DNA of 28,739 nt, from assembly GCA_900767915.1 (NCBI GenBank), contig CAAGAX010000051.1, positions 1-28,739 of the forward strand. Direction: 5' to 3'. Below are positions 1 to 9,375 of this stretch, piece by piece (within the stretch, counting starts at the first letter, position 1; each line of letters opens with the position of its first letter). The notes below the pieces were generated by a model, which saw only the letters and a list, made by a program, of their open reading frames with translations, made no database searches and was not told where the DNA came from. This DNA is from Acholeplasmatales bacterium. GTDB taxonomy: Bacteria > Bacillota_I > Bacilli_A > Acholeplasmatales > Anaeroplasmataceae. Made by a program: the position numbers and the translations under genes.

Positions 1-1
1 A

Positions 2-61
2 ATTAATATAAATGAAATTGATAATGAGGATATAATAATAAAGCTCAATGTTTTAATCTAA
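2..61 (+). CDS. Possible 3' end of an unidentified gene
   Basis: A reading frame open from the window edge runs 19 codons and stops with TAA at 59-61. Its peptide ends in IIIKLNVLI and is rich in Ile, Asn and Asp, which fits a low-GC protein tail but carries no family signal. It is too short to distinguish from chance, and the sequence before the window would decide it. Confidence 0.25.
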   Translation: MNINEIDNEDIIIKLNVLI

Positions 62-114
62 CTCTATCAATTTCAATAATTTTAGAAAATATTATAGCTA
101 AAATAGACTAAAAT

Positions 115-365
115 GATGTGGTACCCACATCTTAGGCTTTAGGTTTTAGATTGCTTATAATTTTACAATTAAGAATGATAGCTATACGTAATAGGAGATA
201 ATTCTTTATTTTTTAAATAAATTCTATCTAACTATAATATCTAATATATTCATCAATTGTATTAAATTTATATTTATGAATAATACATTTCATTTTTCAG
301 CTTACCAAAGAAGCATTTTTTAAAGAAAATGTTCTAACCAATAGATATGATATAGCTTATTAACA
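115..365 (-). mobile_element. Decayed IS3-family transposase (OrfB C-terminus)
   Basis: Read on the minus strand, one frame at about 283-336 encodes FFGKLKNEMYYS. This matches the conserved IS3 OrfB stretch 'ENFFgkLKnEmyy' that precedes the last catalytic region. The next piece, about 229-297 in a shifted frame, encodes KYKFNTIDEYIRYYS, matching the following 'eYI.yYNn.RI' segment. Stops and a frameshift separate the pieces, so no active enzyme can be made. A perfect hairpin GATGTGG-TAC-CCACATC (115-131) lies just beyond the decayed C-terminus. No inverted terminal repeats were identified. This is a relic, not a functional insertion sequence. Confidence 0.6.
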
Positions 366-400
366 TTTTTAAATTCAATAACTAGCATGGCTATTTTTCT

Positions 401-3400
401 TTACTTTACACTCTCAATAAACGCTTTTAATAAAGGATCATCTTCATCCTTATATTTATTAATAAGCTCAGTAATATGATAATAATCATTTGGAATTAAT
501 TTAACATAATCATTAATATTTAAATTGCTTCTTATCATATTACCATATTTAGAATCAGTATGTAAAATAAAGGAATCTAATAATTTCTTTAATTCAATAA
601 AATCAGCATTATTAAGCTTATAAAGCTTAGCTAATGATAAATTTATATTAGCTAAATTCTTTTTTGTAGCCTTAATATAAGCAATTCCACCACTCATTCC
701 TGAAGCAAAATTTTTACCAATTTCATTTAAAATTAAAACTCTTCCACCAGTCATATATTCTAATCCATGACTTCCGACACTAATTGTAACTAAATCAGCT
801 CCAGAATTTCTTACACCAAATCTTTCTCCACATACACCATTAATATAGCCTTCTCCACGTGTGGCTCCATAAAATAATACATTTCCAGCAATAACATTCT
901 CTTCTTCATTAAATTTAAAATCATTAGAAGGTGTTAAAGAAATAATACCACCAGATAATCCCTTTCCTAAATAATCATTAGCATCACCTAAAATTTTTAT
1001 ACTAACACCATTAGTTAAAAAAGCACCTAATGAGTTTCCTGCATTACCAATACAATCTATTTCTATATCATTATCATTTAATTTATAATTATTTTTAACA
1101 ATATAGCTAGATAAATAAGTACCAATAGCTCTATTAGTATTTTCTACAGCAATACTAATTTTAGATTTTTTATGATATTTAAAGGTATTTTGAGATAAAG
1201 GAATAAGCTTTCTTGAATCTAGGGTATTTCTTAAATCAATTCTTTTATAATCAATAAAATGAGTATCGTTTTTTAAATAGAAATCATCTTTAAAAAGCAC
1301 ATCATCAAATGAAATTCCTTTATAGGACTTAGCTTTAATATACTCAACATGTCCAATCATTTCATCAATAGTATGAAAGCCAAGACAAGCCATAATTTCT
1401 CTAACCTCTTTAGCTAGCATAAGCATTAAATTAATAACATAAATATCCTTACCCTTAAAATTTTCTCTTAGCTTTTCATTTTGAGTAGCTACACCAAAAG
1501 GACAAGTATTTAAATTACAAACCTTTAGCATTTTACAGCCTATTGCGATTAAAGGAAGAGTTGCAAAGCTAAATAAATCAGCACCTAATAATGCCGCTAT
1601 AACAATATCTCTACCAGTAAGTAGCTTACCATCAGCTTCAATTTTTACTCTTTCTCTTAAATTATTTAAAATCAATGTTTGATGTGCTTCACTTAAGCCA
1701 ATTTCAAAGGGAATACCAGCATGGCTTACACTAGTTTTAGGTGCTGCACCAGTTCCACCATCAAACCCAGAAATAACAATCTTATTAGCTCCTGCCTTAA
1801 CAACTCCACTTGAGACAGTACCAACACCTGCCTCACTTACAAGCTTAATAGATATTAACGCATCAGGATTAGCATTTTTTAAATCATAAATTAATTGAGC
1901 TAAATCCTCAATAGAATAAATATCATGATGAGGAGGTGGAGAAATAAGACCTACACCCACAGTTGAATGTCTTGCCTTCGCAATCCATGGAAAAACCTTA
2001 TTTTTAGGTAAAGCACCACCCTCACCTGGCTTTGCACCCTGAGAAACCTTAATTTGAATTTCCTTAGCACTAGCTAAATAGCTAATATCAACACCAAAAC
2101 GACCTGATGCCACCTGCTTTATCTTACTATTATAAATAGTATTATATCTTTCCTCTTCTTCTCCACCCTCACCACTATTAGACATAGCGTTAAGCTTATT
2201 CATAGCTTTAGCTAAGGTTTCATGAGCCTCCTTAGAAATCGCACCAAAGCTCATCGCACCAATTGAGAATCTCTTAACAATTGAATACTCATCCTCAACA
2301 GAATCTATTGAAATAGGATTTTTATATTCTAATTCAAATAAATCTCTTAAATGAATTAGCTTATTATTTACATGATTTGTATATTTTTTAAATGTATTAT
2401 AATCATTATTTGTTACTGCTTCTTGAATTAAGCTAATTGACTCCTTATCTAATGCCATATCCTCTTTAATATCATTTAAGCCAAAATATCTTTTATATAA
2501 ATCCTCTTCAATTTCCTTTAAGCCAATTCCAGAAATAGCACTTCTAGTAGCTGGAAAATATGAAGCTATAACCTCATTAGATAAACCAATAGCTTCAAAT
2601 ATTTGAGCTCCATTATATGATTGAACGGTTGAAATACCCATCTTACTCATAATTTTTGTTATTCCCTTAGTTATACCATCTATATAACTTTTATAAGCCT
2701 CATTATATGCCATATTAATAGCCTTTTTATCAATTTGTCTTCTAATCACTTCAAAAACAAATCTAGGACAAACTGCAGTTATACCATAACCAATTAAGCA
2801 AGCAAAATGATGTATTTCTCTAGGCTCATAGGAATCTAAAATTAATGATGCATGAGTCCTTAATGCTTTAGATGTCAAAAAAGCATGAAGCTTTGAAGAA
2901 ATTAATAAAGCAGGTATAGCGATATTAATATCACTAGCATTTCTATCAGTTAAAATAATCAAGGAAGCTCCTTTTAATATCCTTTCTTCTACACATTTAC
3001 ATATTCTATCAATCGCATTTTTTAATCCTTCCTCTTTTTTAAATAAAATTTCAACCTCACTAGTTTTTATATCATTAGTTACATTTTCCTTTATTTCTAA
3101 AAGCTCGGATAAAGAAATGATAGGACTCTTAAGCCTAATTCTTCTAGCATTCATGCTAGTAGGATTAATTAAATTACCTTCTCTTCCTACATATATTCTT
3201 TGGCTTGTAACAACATATTCACGTATAGAATCAATAGGAGGGTTTGTAACCTGAGCGAAATTTTCATGAAAATAGTCATATAATAAATGAGATCTATTAG
3301 ATAAAATTGGTAAAGGCTTATCATGGCCCATCGCTACAGTTTTTTCATTTTTATTATTAACTATATAGGTAATAGAATTATTAATATCATCTAATGTATA

Positions 3401-4795
3401 ATCAAATGCCTTAGCTAAAAAATTATATTTTTCATCACTAATAGACTCTATCTTATTATATTCATCATTAAGCTTTATAATATTTTTTACATATTCATCA
3501 TATGGCTTTTCATAAGCATATTTATGCTTAATTTCATCATTAGAATACATCCTTTTGTCCTTAGTATCAATAACTAAAATTGAACCTGGTTCTAATCTTT
3601 TCTTATATAAAATATCACTTTCTAAAATAGGTAAAGCACCAGTTTCAGAATAAAAAACAACCTCATTATTCTTAGTTAAGCAATATCTTAATGGTCTAAG
3701 ACCATTTCTATCTAATGTCGCACCTAGCTTTTCTCCATCCGTAAATAAAATAGCGGCTGGTCCATCCCAAGGCTCCATAAATGTTGAATTAAATTCATAA
3801 TAGCTTCTTAGTCTACTATCCATTTTATCATTTTTAGTCCATGCCTCAGGAATCAAAAGCATTAAAGCCTCTTCAACACTCCTACCATTCATTACTAAAA
3901 ATTCAACAAAATTATCAACCATCGCACTATCACTTGAAGGATTAGCTATAACAGGTAATATATCTTTAAGATTATCCTTATAAACCGTAGAGCTGAATAA
4001 ACCCTCTCTAGCCTTTATACCATCCACATTTCCCTTAATAGTATTAATTTCACCATTATGACATAGCATTCTATATGGATGAGCTCTACTCCAAGATGGA
4101 AAGGTATTAGTAGAAAATCTTGAATGAACAGTAGCGATAGCACTTTTAACACTTGTATCACTCAAATCAACATAAAAGCCTAAAACCTGAGTAGACACAA
4201 GCATACCTTTATAAACAATTGTCTTTGATGACATTGAACAAATATAAAAATCAGGAATTTTTTCTTCTAAAACTCTTTTCTCAATTACTCTTCTACTGTA
4301 ATATAAATGTCTTTCAAATTCATTTACAGTTTCATTATTAGGCTTCTTAATAAAGAATTGACAAAAATAAGGCATTTTTTCCTTAGCTGATTTACCTAAT
4401 TCAATATCATTATATGGTACCTCTCTAATACCTAATAATTCCAATTTAGTTTTATTTAGGTATTCATTAATTAAATCAATTGATTTTTCTTTAAAATAGT
4501 CATTTTTACTTAAAAACAATTGCATAACAGCATAATCATTTTCATCACCAATTTCAAAGCCTAAATCAAGCTTCTTAAAAAACTCATGAGGAATTTGTAT
4601 TAGAATACCGGCGCCATCACCACTATTATTTTCGGCACCTGTACCACCTCTATGCTCAAGATGAATCAAAATACTTAACGCATCTAAAATAAGCTTGTGG
4701 CTTTTTATACCATCGATTGATACAACACCACCTATACCACAAGCATCATGTTCAAATCTAGGATCATATAATCCTACTTTTCTATACTCTTCCAT
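401..4795 (-). CDS. gltB: Glutamate synthase large (alpha) subunit
   Basis: Ferredoxin/NAD(P)H-type glutamate synthase large subunit, which makes two glutamates from glutamine and 2-oxoglutarate in ammonium assimilation. From the ATG at 4795 it has 1464 residues, normal for the bacterial alpha subunit. The N-terminal class II glutaminase carries DACGIGG with nucleophile Cys19, implying removal of an 18-residue propeptide. The FMN-binding synthase domain follows, with the 3Fe-4S cysteines at 1087, 1093 and 1098 (C-x5-C-x4-C). The C-terminal third is the GXGXG beta-helix region. I chose the ATG because AAGTGGTG lies six bases upstream; a GTG four codons earlier lacks a site of its own. No gltD neighbour exists on either side, so the electron-donating small subunit must be encoded elsewhere or ferredoxin is used. 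Confidence 0.95.
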   Translation of the reverse strand: MEEYRKVGLYDPRFEHDACGIGGVVSIDGIKSHKLILDALSILIHLEHRGGTGAENNSGDGAGILIQIPHEFFKKLDLGFEIGDENDYAVMQLFLSKNDYFKEKSIDLINEYLNKTKLELLGIREVPYNDIELGKSAKEKMPYFCQFFIKKPNNETVNEFERHLYYSRRVIEKRVLEEKIPDFYICSMSSKTIVYKGMLVSTQVLGFYVDLSDTSVKSAIATVHSRFSTNTFPSWSRAHPYRMLCHNGEINTIKGNVDGIKAREGLFSSTVYKDNLKDILPVIANPSSDSAMVDNFVEFLVMNGRSVEEALMLLIPEAWTKNDKMDSRLRSYYEFNSTFMEPWDGPAAILFTDGEKLGATLDRNGLRPLRYCLTKNNEVVFYSETGALPILESDILYKKRLEPGSILVIDTKDKRMYSNDEIKHKYAYEKPYDEYVKNIIKLNDEYNKIESISDEKYNFLAKAFDYTLDDINNSITYIVNNKNEKTVAMGHDKPLPILSNRSHLLYDYFHENFAQVTNPPIDSIREYVVTSQRIYVGREGNLINPTSMNARRIRLKSPIISLSELLEIKENVTNDIKTSEVEILFKKEEGLKNAIDRICKCVEERILKGASLIILTDRNASDINIAIPALLISSKLHAFLTSKALRTHASLILDSYEPREIHHFACLIGYGITAVCPRFVFEVIRRQIDKKAINMAYNEAYKSYIDGITKGITKIMSKMGISTVQSYNGAQIFEAIGLSNEVIASYFPATRSAISGIGLKEIEEDLYKRYFGLNDIKEDMALDKESISLIQEAVTNNDYNTFKKYTNHVNNKLIHLRDLFELEYKNPISIDSVEDEYSIVKRFSIGAMSFGAISKEAHETLAKAMNKLNAMSNSGEGGEEEERYNTIYNSKIKQVASGRFGVDISYLASAKEIQIKVSQGAKPGEGGALPKNKVFPWIAKARHSTVGVGLISPPPHHDIYSIEDLAQLIYDLKNANPDALISIKLVSEAGVGTVSSGVVKAGANKIVISGFDGGTGAAPKTSVSHAGIPFEIGLSEAHQTLILNNLRERVKIEADGKLLTGRDIVIAALLGADLFSFATLPLIAIGCKMLKVCNLNTCPFGVATQNEKLRENFKGKDIYVINLMLMLAKEVREIMACLGFHTIDEMIGHVEYIKAKSYKGISFDDVLFKDDFYLKNDTHFIDYKRIDLRNTLDSRKLIPLSQNTFKYHKKSKISIAVENTNRAIGTYLSSYIVKNNYKLNDNDIEIDCIGNAGNSLGAFLTNGVSIKILGDANDYLGKGLSGGIISLTPSNDFKFNEEENVIAGNVLFYGATRGEGYINGVCGERFGVRNSGADLVTISVGSHGLEYMTGGRVLILNEIGKNFASGMSGGIAYIKATKKNLANINLSLAKLYKLNNADFIELKKLLDSFILHTDSKYGNMIRSNLNINDYVKLIPNDYYHITELINKYKDEDDPLLKAFIESVK

Positions 4796-4823
4796 ATTTA
4801 GCACCACTTTTTAAAATAATATA

Positions 4824-4897
4824 CGAACATTATACAAAAAAAGTATCATATTTTCAATATTTAAAATATTATATTCGAAGAAATATGAAAATGTTCG
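4824..4897 (-). promoter_or_regulatory. gltB promoter with flanking inverted repeat
   Basis: On the minus strand TTGAAA (4852-4857) and a perfect TATAAT (4829-4834) are separated by 17 bases, 34 bases before the gltB ATG. Eight-base arms CGAACATT and AATGTTCG (4890-4897 and 4824-4831) enclose the promoter, with the inner arm overlapping the -10. They could be operator halves for a nitrogen-responsive repressor. The promoter is well supported; the operator role is inference. The remaining bases to 5110 are AT-rich, and I see no gene in them. Confidence 0.65.
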
Positions 4898-5116
4898 ATT
4901 AATAAAAAAACAAAACTTATTTTATTGAATTTTTATAAGTTTTTTAGCTTTCATTTAAAATAAATGATATTATTACCACAAAGAAATTGGGTATTTGTTT
5001 TAAAAAAAATATAGTATTTTAAAAAGTTAAGTAGTAACAATTTGATTCGATTATACTACTAGCTCTATTAAATAATTGAGATGAATTTAAAACAAATATA
5101 TATTCAAAAAATGCTT

Positions 5117-5161
5117 AAAAAAAGTCTTCTAAAATGCTAGTTACCCAACAAAATAGAAGAC
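5117..5161 (-). terminator. Rho-independent terminator of the lacI-type gene
   Basis: Eight-base arms GTCTTCTA (5124-5131) and TAGAAGAC (5154-5161) form a stem just after the regulator's stop. On the minus strand it is followed by a run of seven T residues (5117-5123). Confidence 0.7.
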
Positions 5162-5167
5162 CATTTT

Positions 5168-6199
5168 TCATTCATTAATCTTTTCATTAGAATCAGTTAA
5201 CCTTTTAACTGATTTTCTTAAAATTACATCACTTTTAACAATAATTCTTTGACCAGATCTATTAGTAAGCATATTCAATAATAGATTAAAGGCCTTTTCG
5301 CCTAGTAAATCAATATTTTGTTTTACTGTTGTTAAAGGTGGATTTATGTATTTCGCAACATCTAAATCATCAAAGCCTGTTACAGAAATATCATCAGGAA
5401 CTCTTAGATTCTTTGCTTCAAGACCCCTAATTAATCCAATTGCGATTAAATCTGATGAACAAATTACAGCTGTGACATCAGTCTTACTGAAGAAGTCAGC
5501 TGCTAAAAAGCCAGATTTTTCTGCATATTCCCCATAATAAACGTAATTAGGATTATACTCTAAATCATGAATATTTTGACCAATTATATATCCTGCAAAT
5601 CTTTCATTACTAATAAATGAATGCTTATCACCATGGATAAATCCAATTTTTCTATGACCAAACGTATATAATAAATCAACAATTTTAACAATAGAATTAA
5701 CATTTTCATTAGTAATAGTAGAAATCTTCTCTCCTTCAACATTATTATCAAATAATATAGTAGGATAGGTTGTATTTTGAATTTCATTTAGTATTTGAGA
5801 TTTATAATTCAATCCAGCAATAAAGGCTCCCACATAATCATTTTTCTCCATAAATTCATCATATGGTAAACCCATTGTATTAATAGGAGTATGAACGACC
5901 TCAAAATTATTATTTCTAGCATATTTCGCAAAAGCTAATGATACAGGAATAATGATATTACATTGGGAAGAATAATCGATATTTTCATATAATACACATA
6001 ATCTTCTTACCTTTTTAACAACTAATCTTTCATCTCTTGCCTTATATCCATTTTTCTTAGCATATTCTAATACCTCTTCTTTGGTTTCCTTTGAAATATC
6101 AAAGGCTCCATTCAATGCCTTAGATACAGTTGAAACTGATAAGTGTAAAGCTTCTGCAATATCCTTAATTTTTATTTTTCCATTATCCAATTCATTCAT
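5168..6199 (-). CDS. LacI-family transcriptional regulator
   Basis: A 343-residue DNA-binding repressor of normal LacI length. Residues 9-55 hold the classic N-terminal helix-turn-helix and hinge region (KIKDIAEALHLSVSTVSKALN). The rest is a periplasmic-binding-protein-like effector domain, with the late TGFDDLDVAKYINPPLTTVKQ signature typical of GalR/LacI proteins. It follows the HAD gene and glucan genes on the same strand, so it may sense maltodextrin or a related sugar and control them. That role is inferred from position. Start: GGGAG abuts the ATG at 6199 with no spacing. The in-frame TTG at codon 4 would have ideal spacing of nine bases, so the true start may be 6190. Confidence 0.9.
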   Translation of the reverse strand: MNELDNGKIKIKDIAEALHLSVSTVSKALNGAFDISKETKEEVLEYAKKNGYKARDERLVVKKVRRLCVLYENIDYSSQCNIIIPVSLAFAKYARNNNFEVVHTPINTMGLPYDEFMEKNDYVGAFIAGLNYKSQILNEIQNTTYPTILFDNNVEGEKISTITNENVNSIVKIVDLLYTFGHRKIGFIHGDKHSFISNERFAGYIIGQNIHDLEYNPNYVYYGEYAEKSGFLAADFFSKTDVTAVICSSDLIAIGLIRGLEAKNLRVPDDISVTGFDDLDVAKYINPPLTTVKQNIDLLGEKAFNLLLNMLTNRSGQRIIVKSDVILRKSVKRLTDSNEKINE

Positions 6200-6233
6200 C
6201 TCCCAACATAAAAAAAGATATACATTTATTTCT

Positions 6234-6275
6234 ATAATGCTATCTATTTTAATTATAGCATTATTGTAAACGTTT
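6234..6275 (-). promoter_or_regulatory. lacI-type gene control region: operator, -10 and inverted repeat
   Basis: AAACGTTT (6268-6275) has the central CG palindrome typical of LacI-family and CcpA (cre-like) sites. It lies just upstream of a TATAAT on the minus strand (6252-6257). Ten-base arms (6234-6243 and 6255-6264) form a perfect inverted repeat across and after the -10. Autoregulation or catabolite control is likely but not shown. A clear -35 at proper spacing was not found. Confidence 0.5.
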
Positions 6276-6313
6276 TTCTACAAAAAGAAATAAAATGTAT
6301 ATCTAAATTTAAT

Positions 6314-6994
6314 TTATGATAAAGAAATAATTTTTTCTATTAGCTTTTCCTTATTAAAGTTAATTAAATCAGCCCTTTTACTATAATCAGGATAGCGTGG
6401 AGTTATATTAGAATAAATAAAAATAGACTTCAAGCCAAGCTTAAGAGAAGGTATAACATCACATTCATAATCATTTCCAATCATAATTCCACCTTCAATA
6501 TTAAAATTCTCTAAAGCTCTTTTATAAAATTCTAAATTTGGCTTCTTAAATCCATAATCAGAGGAAATTGCTATCCCATCAAATAAATCTTTAATACCAA
6601 GCTTTTCAAGTTCAGGTAAAGTAAAGGCTCTTTGAGCGTTACTTAAAACAAAAAGTTTATAGCCAAGCCTTTTTAATTCCTCTAATGTTTCTTTCACCTT
6701 AGGATAAAGCTCAATATAGCATGTAGAAAGTTTTCTAAATTCTAATGCATTACTTAATGCTTTAGATATATCTCCATCATTTAAATCGGAAAAGACATCA
6801 AGAATATCGATTTCTTCCTTTTCCTTACCATATTCTTTACATAAATGTAAATATTTTTCTTTAATTTCATTAGCGTTAAGTGAAGAATTAGGATATAACT
6901 TGTCCTTAACACTATCCCAAAATATTAATCCTTCCTCAGAAGTATGAGTATTTATTAAAGTTCCATATAAATCAAATAAAATATTCTTTTGCAT
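6314..6994 (-). CDS. HAD-superfamily hydrolase
   Basis: A 226-residue haloacid-dehalogenase-type enzyme. Motif I is FDLYGTL, with nucleophile Asp8 and Tyr10 where phosphatases usually have a second Asp. Motif II is LSNA, motif III lies in FKKPNLEFYKRA, and motif IV is GNDYECD. The DxYGT form is seen in dehalogenase-like HAD members and in many uncharacterised firmicute HAD proteins, so phosphatase activity should not be assumed. The gene lies 87 bases after glgP on the same strand. Its ribosome site TGAGG, seven bases before the ATG, lies in the arm of a possible hairpin (see 7002-7043). A role in clearing sugar phosphates from glucan breakdown is only a guess from context. Confidence 0.85.
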   Translation of the reverse strand: MQKNILFDLYGTLINTHTSEEGLIFWDSVKDKLYPNSSLNANEIKEKYLHLCKEYGKEKEEIDILDVFSDLNDGDISKALSNALEFRKLSTCYIELYPKVKETLEELKRLGYKLFVLSNAQRAFTLPELEKLGIKDLFDGIAISSDYGFKKPNLEFYKRALENFNIEGGIMIGNDYECDVIPSLKLGLKSIFIYSNITPRYPDYSKRADLINFNKEKLIEKIISLS

Positions 6995-7001
6995 AAAAAA
7001 A

Positions 7002-7043
7002 CCTCACAAAATAAGTTATAGGTCCTCACAATTGTGAGGACCT
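7002..7043 (-). promoter_or_regulatory. 24-base perfect palindrome plus repeated arm at the HAD gene leader
   Basis: Between glgP and the HAD gene lies a perfect palindrome (7020-7043; half AGGTCCTCACAA). It can fold as a ten-base-pair stem with an AATT loop. The sequence CCTCACAA occurs twice on the plus strand (7002-7009 and 7024-7031). On the transcript the second TTGTGAGG, followed by seven T residues, can therefore pair with the upstream CCTCACAA instead. The two folds exclude each other, and the second traps the HAD Shine-Dalgarno sequence. It may simply be a leaky glgP terminator or it may be a switch. Confidence 0.5.
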
Positions 7044-7081
7044 GACTAAGGAGAAAAAATAACAAATAAATATATTAGGAA

Positions 7082-9373
7082 TTATAAATTCCAAATATTT
7101 TTATTGTAATCAAGAATTGAACGATCAGAAGAGAAATTAGAAGAATTAACCATATTAGCTATGCACTTCTTATAATATTCTTTTGTACCATATTCCTTAT
7201 TAACCTTAAGCTTACTATTAATATAAGAATCAAAATCAGCAAATACAAGATAATAATCCTTTCTATTTCCAATTGTTAAGCTATCATATAAAGCTCTTAA
7301 ATAACCCTCACTATCATCAAATGTACCATCAATTAAGGTTTCTACAACAGCCTTAAGCTTAGGATTATTAGCTAAATAAATATTAGGATCATAATTAGGC
7401 TTTAGCTCATTTACTTCATCAACTGTTAAACCGAAAATATAATTATTTTCAATTCCAGCCATCTCACAAATTTCAACATTAGCACCATCTAATGTACCAA
7501 GTGTTGGTGTACCATTAGCCATAAATTTCATATTACCAGTACCAGATGCTTCCATACCAGCCATTGAAATTTGTTCTGAAATATCAGCAGCGCATACTAA
7601 TCTTTCGGCATATGATACATTATAATTTTTAATAAATACTACTTTAAGCTTATCACTAACATCTTTATCATTATTAACTAAATTAGCTATTTCATTAATG
7701 AATTTAATAATTGCCTTAGCTATATAATAGCCAGGAGCACTCTTAGCACCAAAAATAAAGGCTTGAGGCTTAAAATCAGTTAAATTACCACTCTTTATTT
7801 CATTATAAATATATAAAATAGATAAAGCATTTAATAATTGACGCTTATACTCATGTAATCTCTTAATTTGAATATCAAATAAGAAGCTACTGTTAATAGA
7901 TATGTTATCATGCTCTAAAATATATTTACTTAATATTTTCTTATTTTCATTTTTAACCTTAATAAAGCTATCTACAAATGAATCATGATATGCATATGAA
8001 TTCAAATCAGAAAGCTTTCTTAAATCCTTAATCCAATCATATCCAATTTTAGATGAAATTAGATTAGATAATAATGGATTATTTAATGCTACCCATCTAC
8101 GTGGAGTAATACCATTTGTAACATTTAAAATTTTACCAGGATATACTTTATTCCATTCTTTAAATGTATCATTTTTCAAAATATCAGTATGTATTTTAGC
8201 TACTCCATTAACATGTGATGAAACAAAAATAGCTAAATTAGCCATATGAACAACATTATCATAAATAATATATAAATTTGGATTATTTAATTCAAGAGAA
8301 ATAACAGTTTGTAAATACTCAATAATCTTTAAAACATCAGGAATTAATTCATTAAGCATACTTACAGGCCACTTTTCTAAAGCTTCACCCATGATTGTAT
8401 GATTTGTAAAATTAAAGCATTTTCTTGCGATATCTAAAGCCTCTGAATAATTTAATCCTTCAAGATTTAATAATCTAATAAATTCAGGAATAGCTAATGT
8501 AGGATGTGTATCATTTAATTGCCAAATTTGATGCTTTGGAATATCACAAAGCTTATAGCCCTTAGCTTTATATTTTCTAATGAAATCCTGTAAAGAGGCA
8601 CTTACCATAAAATATTCTTGTCTTAATCTTAAATATTTACCTTCTAATGAATTATCGTTAGGATATAAAACATAAGTAATTTCATTTGCTTTATAATCTA
8701 ATACAGCATTACTTTCACCCTTCATATCATCAAAATCCTTAAAATTAAAGGAATTAACATTTTCAGATTGCCATAATCTTAATGTATTAATGGTTTCACT
8801 CTTATATCCAATGACAGGATAATCATAAGGAACTGCTAAAACATCAAAATCAGAAAAATGAACAACAACGCTATCCTCTTCACGTCTAATGCTAAAAGGA
8901 TCTCCCCACTTTTGCCAATCATCAGCCTCCTCATGCTGATAACCATTAACGAATGATTGCTTAAATAAACCATATTTATATCTAAGTCCATATCCATCAA
9001 GTAAAACATCATGTGTTGCAGCACTATCTAAGAAGCATGCAGCAAGTCTTCCTAAACCACCATTTCCTAATGCATCATCCTCAATCTCTTCAAATTCATT
9101 GATATCTCTACCTAATTTCTTAAGTGAAGATTTCATATCATTCAAAATGTCAAGATTAAGCATATTAGAGTATATCAATCTACCAATAAGAAACTCTGCT
9201 GATAGATAGCCACATCTTTTTCCTTCATTTTTTTGAGTGCTAGTCCATTTAGGCATAGCTTCACTCATTACAATTCTAGAAGTAGCATCATATAGCTCCT
9301 TAACACTAGCCTCCTTAGCAGTATGACCATAAAAAGTTTTCAATAAAAATTCAATTTGCTTACTATATTCCAT
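7082..9373 (-). CDS. glgP: Glycogen/maltodextrin phosphorylase (GT35)
   Basis: Pyridoxal-phosphate enzyme that releases glucose-1-phosphate from the non-reducing ends of alpha-1,4-glucans in the cytoplasm. The 763 residues are close to the family's roughly 800. Family signatures run in order: the N-terminal GYLSAEFLIGR, then EDDALGNGGLGRLAACFLDS, and the PLP-site stretch EASGTGNMKFMANGT with the Schiff-base lysine at about 616. It starts two bases after the malQ stop, and the last codons of malQ (AGG AGG) serve as its Shine-Dalgarno site, so the two are co-transcribed and probably translationally coupled. Whether glycogen or maltodextrin is preferred cannot be read from the sequence; the symbol glgP could equally be malP. 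Confidence 0.95.
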   Translation of the reverse strand: MEYSKQIEFLLKTFYGHTAKEASVKELYDATSRIVMSEAMPKWTSTQKNEGKRCGYLSAEFLIGRLIYSNMLNLDILNDMKSSLKKLGRDINEFEEIEDDALGNGGLGRLAACFLDSAATHDVLLDGYGLRYKYGLFKQSFVNGYQHEEADDWQKWGDPFSIRREEDSVVVHFSDFDVLAVPYDYPVIGYKSETINTLRLWQSENVNSFNFKDFDDMKGESNAVLDYKANEITYVLYPNDNSLEGKYLRLRQEYFMVSASLQDFIRKYKAKGYKLCDIPKHQIWQLNDTHPTLAIPEFIRLLNLEGLNYSEALDIARKCFNFTNHTIMGEALEKWPVSMLNELIPDVLKIIEYLQTVISLELNNPNLYIIYDNVVHMANLAIFVSSHVNGVAKIHTDILKNDTFKEWNKVYPGKILNVTNGITPRRWVALNNPLLSNLISSKIGYDWIKDLRKLSDLNSYAYHDSFVDSFIKVKNENKKILSKYILEHDNISINSSFLFDIQIKRLHEYKRQLLNALSILYIYNEIKSGNLTDFKPQAFIFGAKSAPGYYIAKAIIKFINEIANLVNNDKDVSDKLKVVFIKNYNVSYAERLVCAADISEQISMAGMEASGTGNMKFMANGTPTLGTLDGANVEICEMAGIENNYIFGLTVDEVNELKPNYDPNIYLANNPKLKAVVETLIDGTFDDSEGYLRALYDSLTIGNRKDYYLVFADFDSYINSKLKVNKEYGTKEYYKKCIANMVNSSNFSSDRSILDYNKNIWNL

Positions 9374-9375
9374 TT

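Noticed and set aside
5346..5537. Plus-strand open frame of 63 codons inside the lacI-type gene
   Set aside because: It is antisense to a well-supported LacI protein, has no ribosome site and no family likeness.
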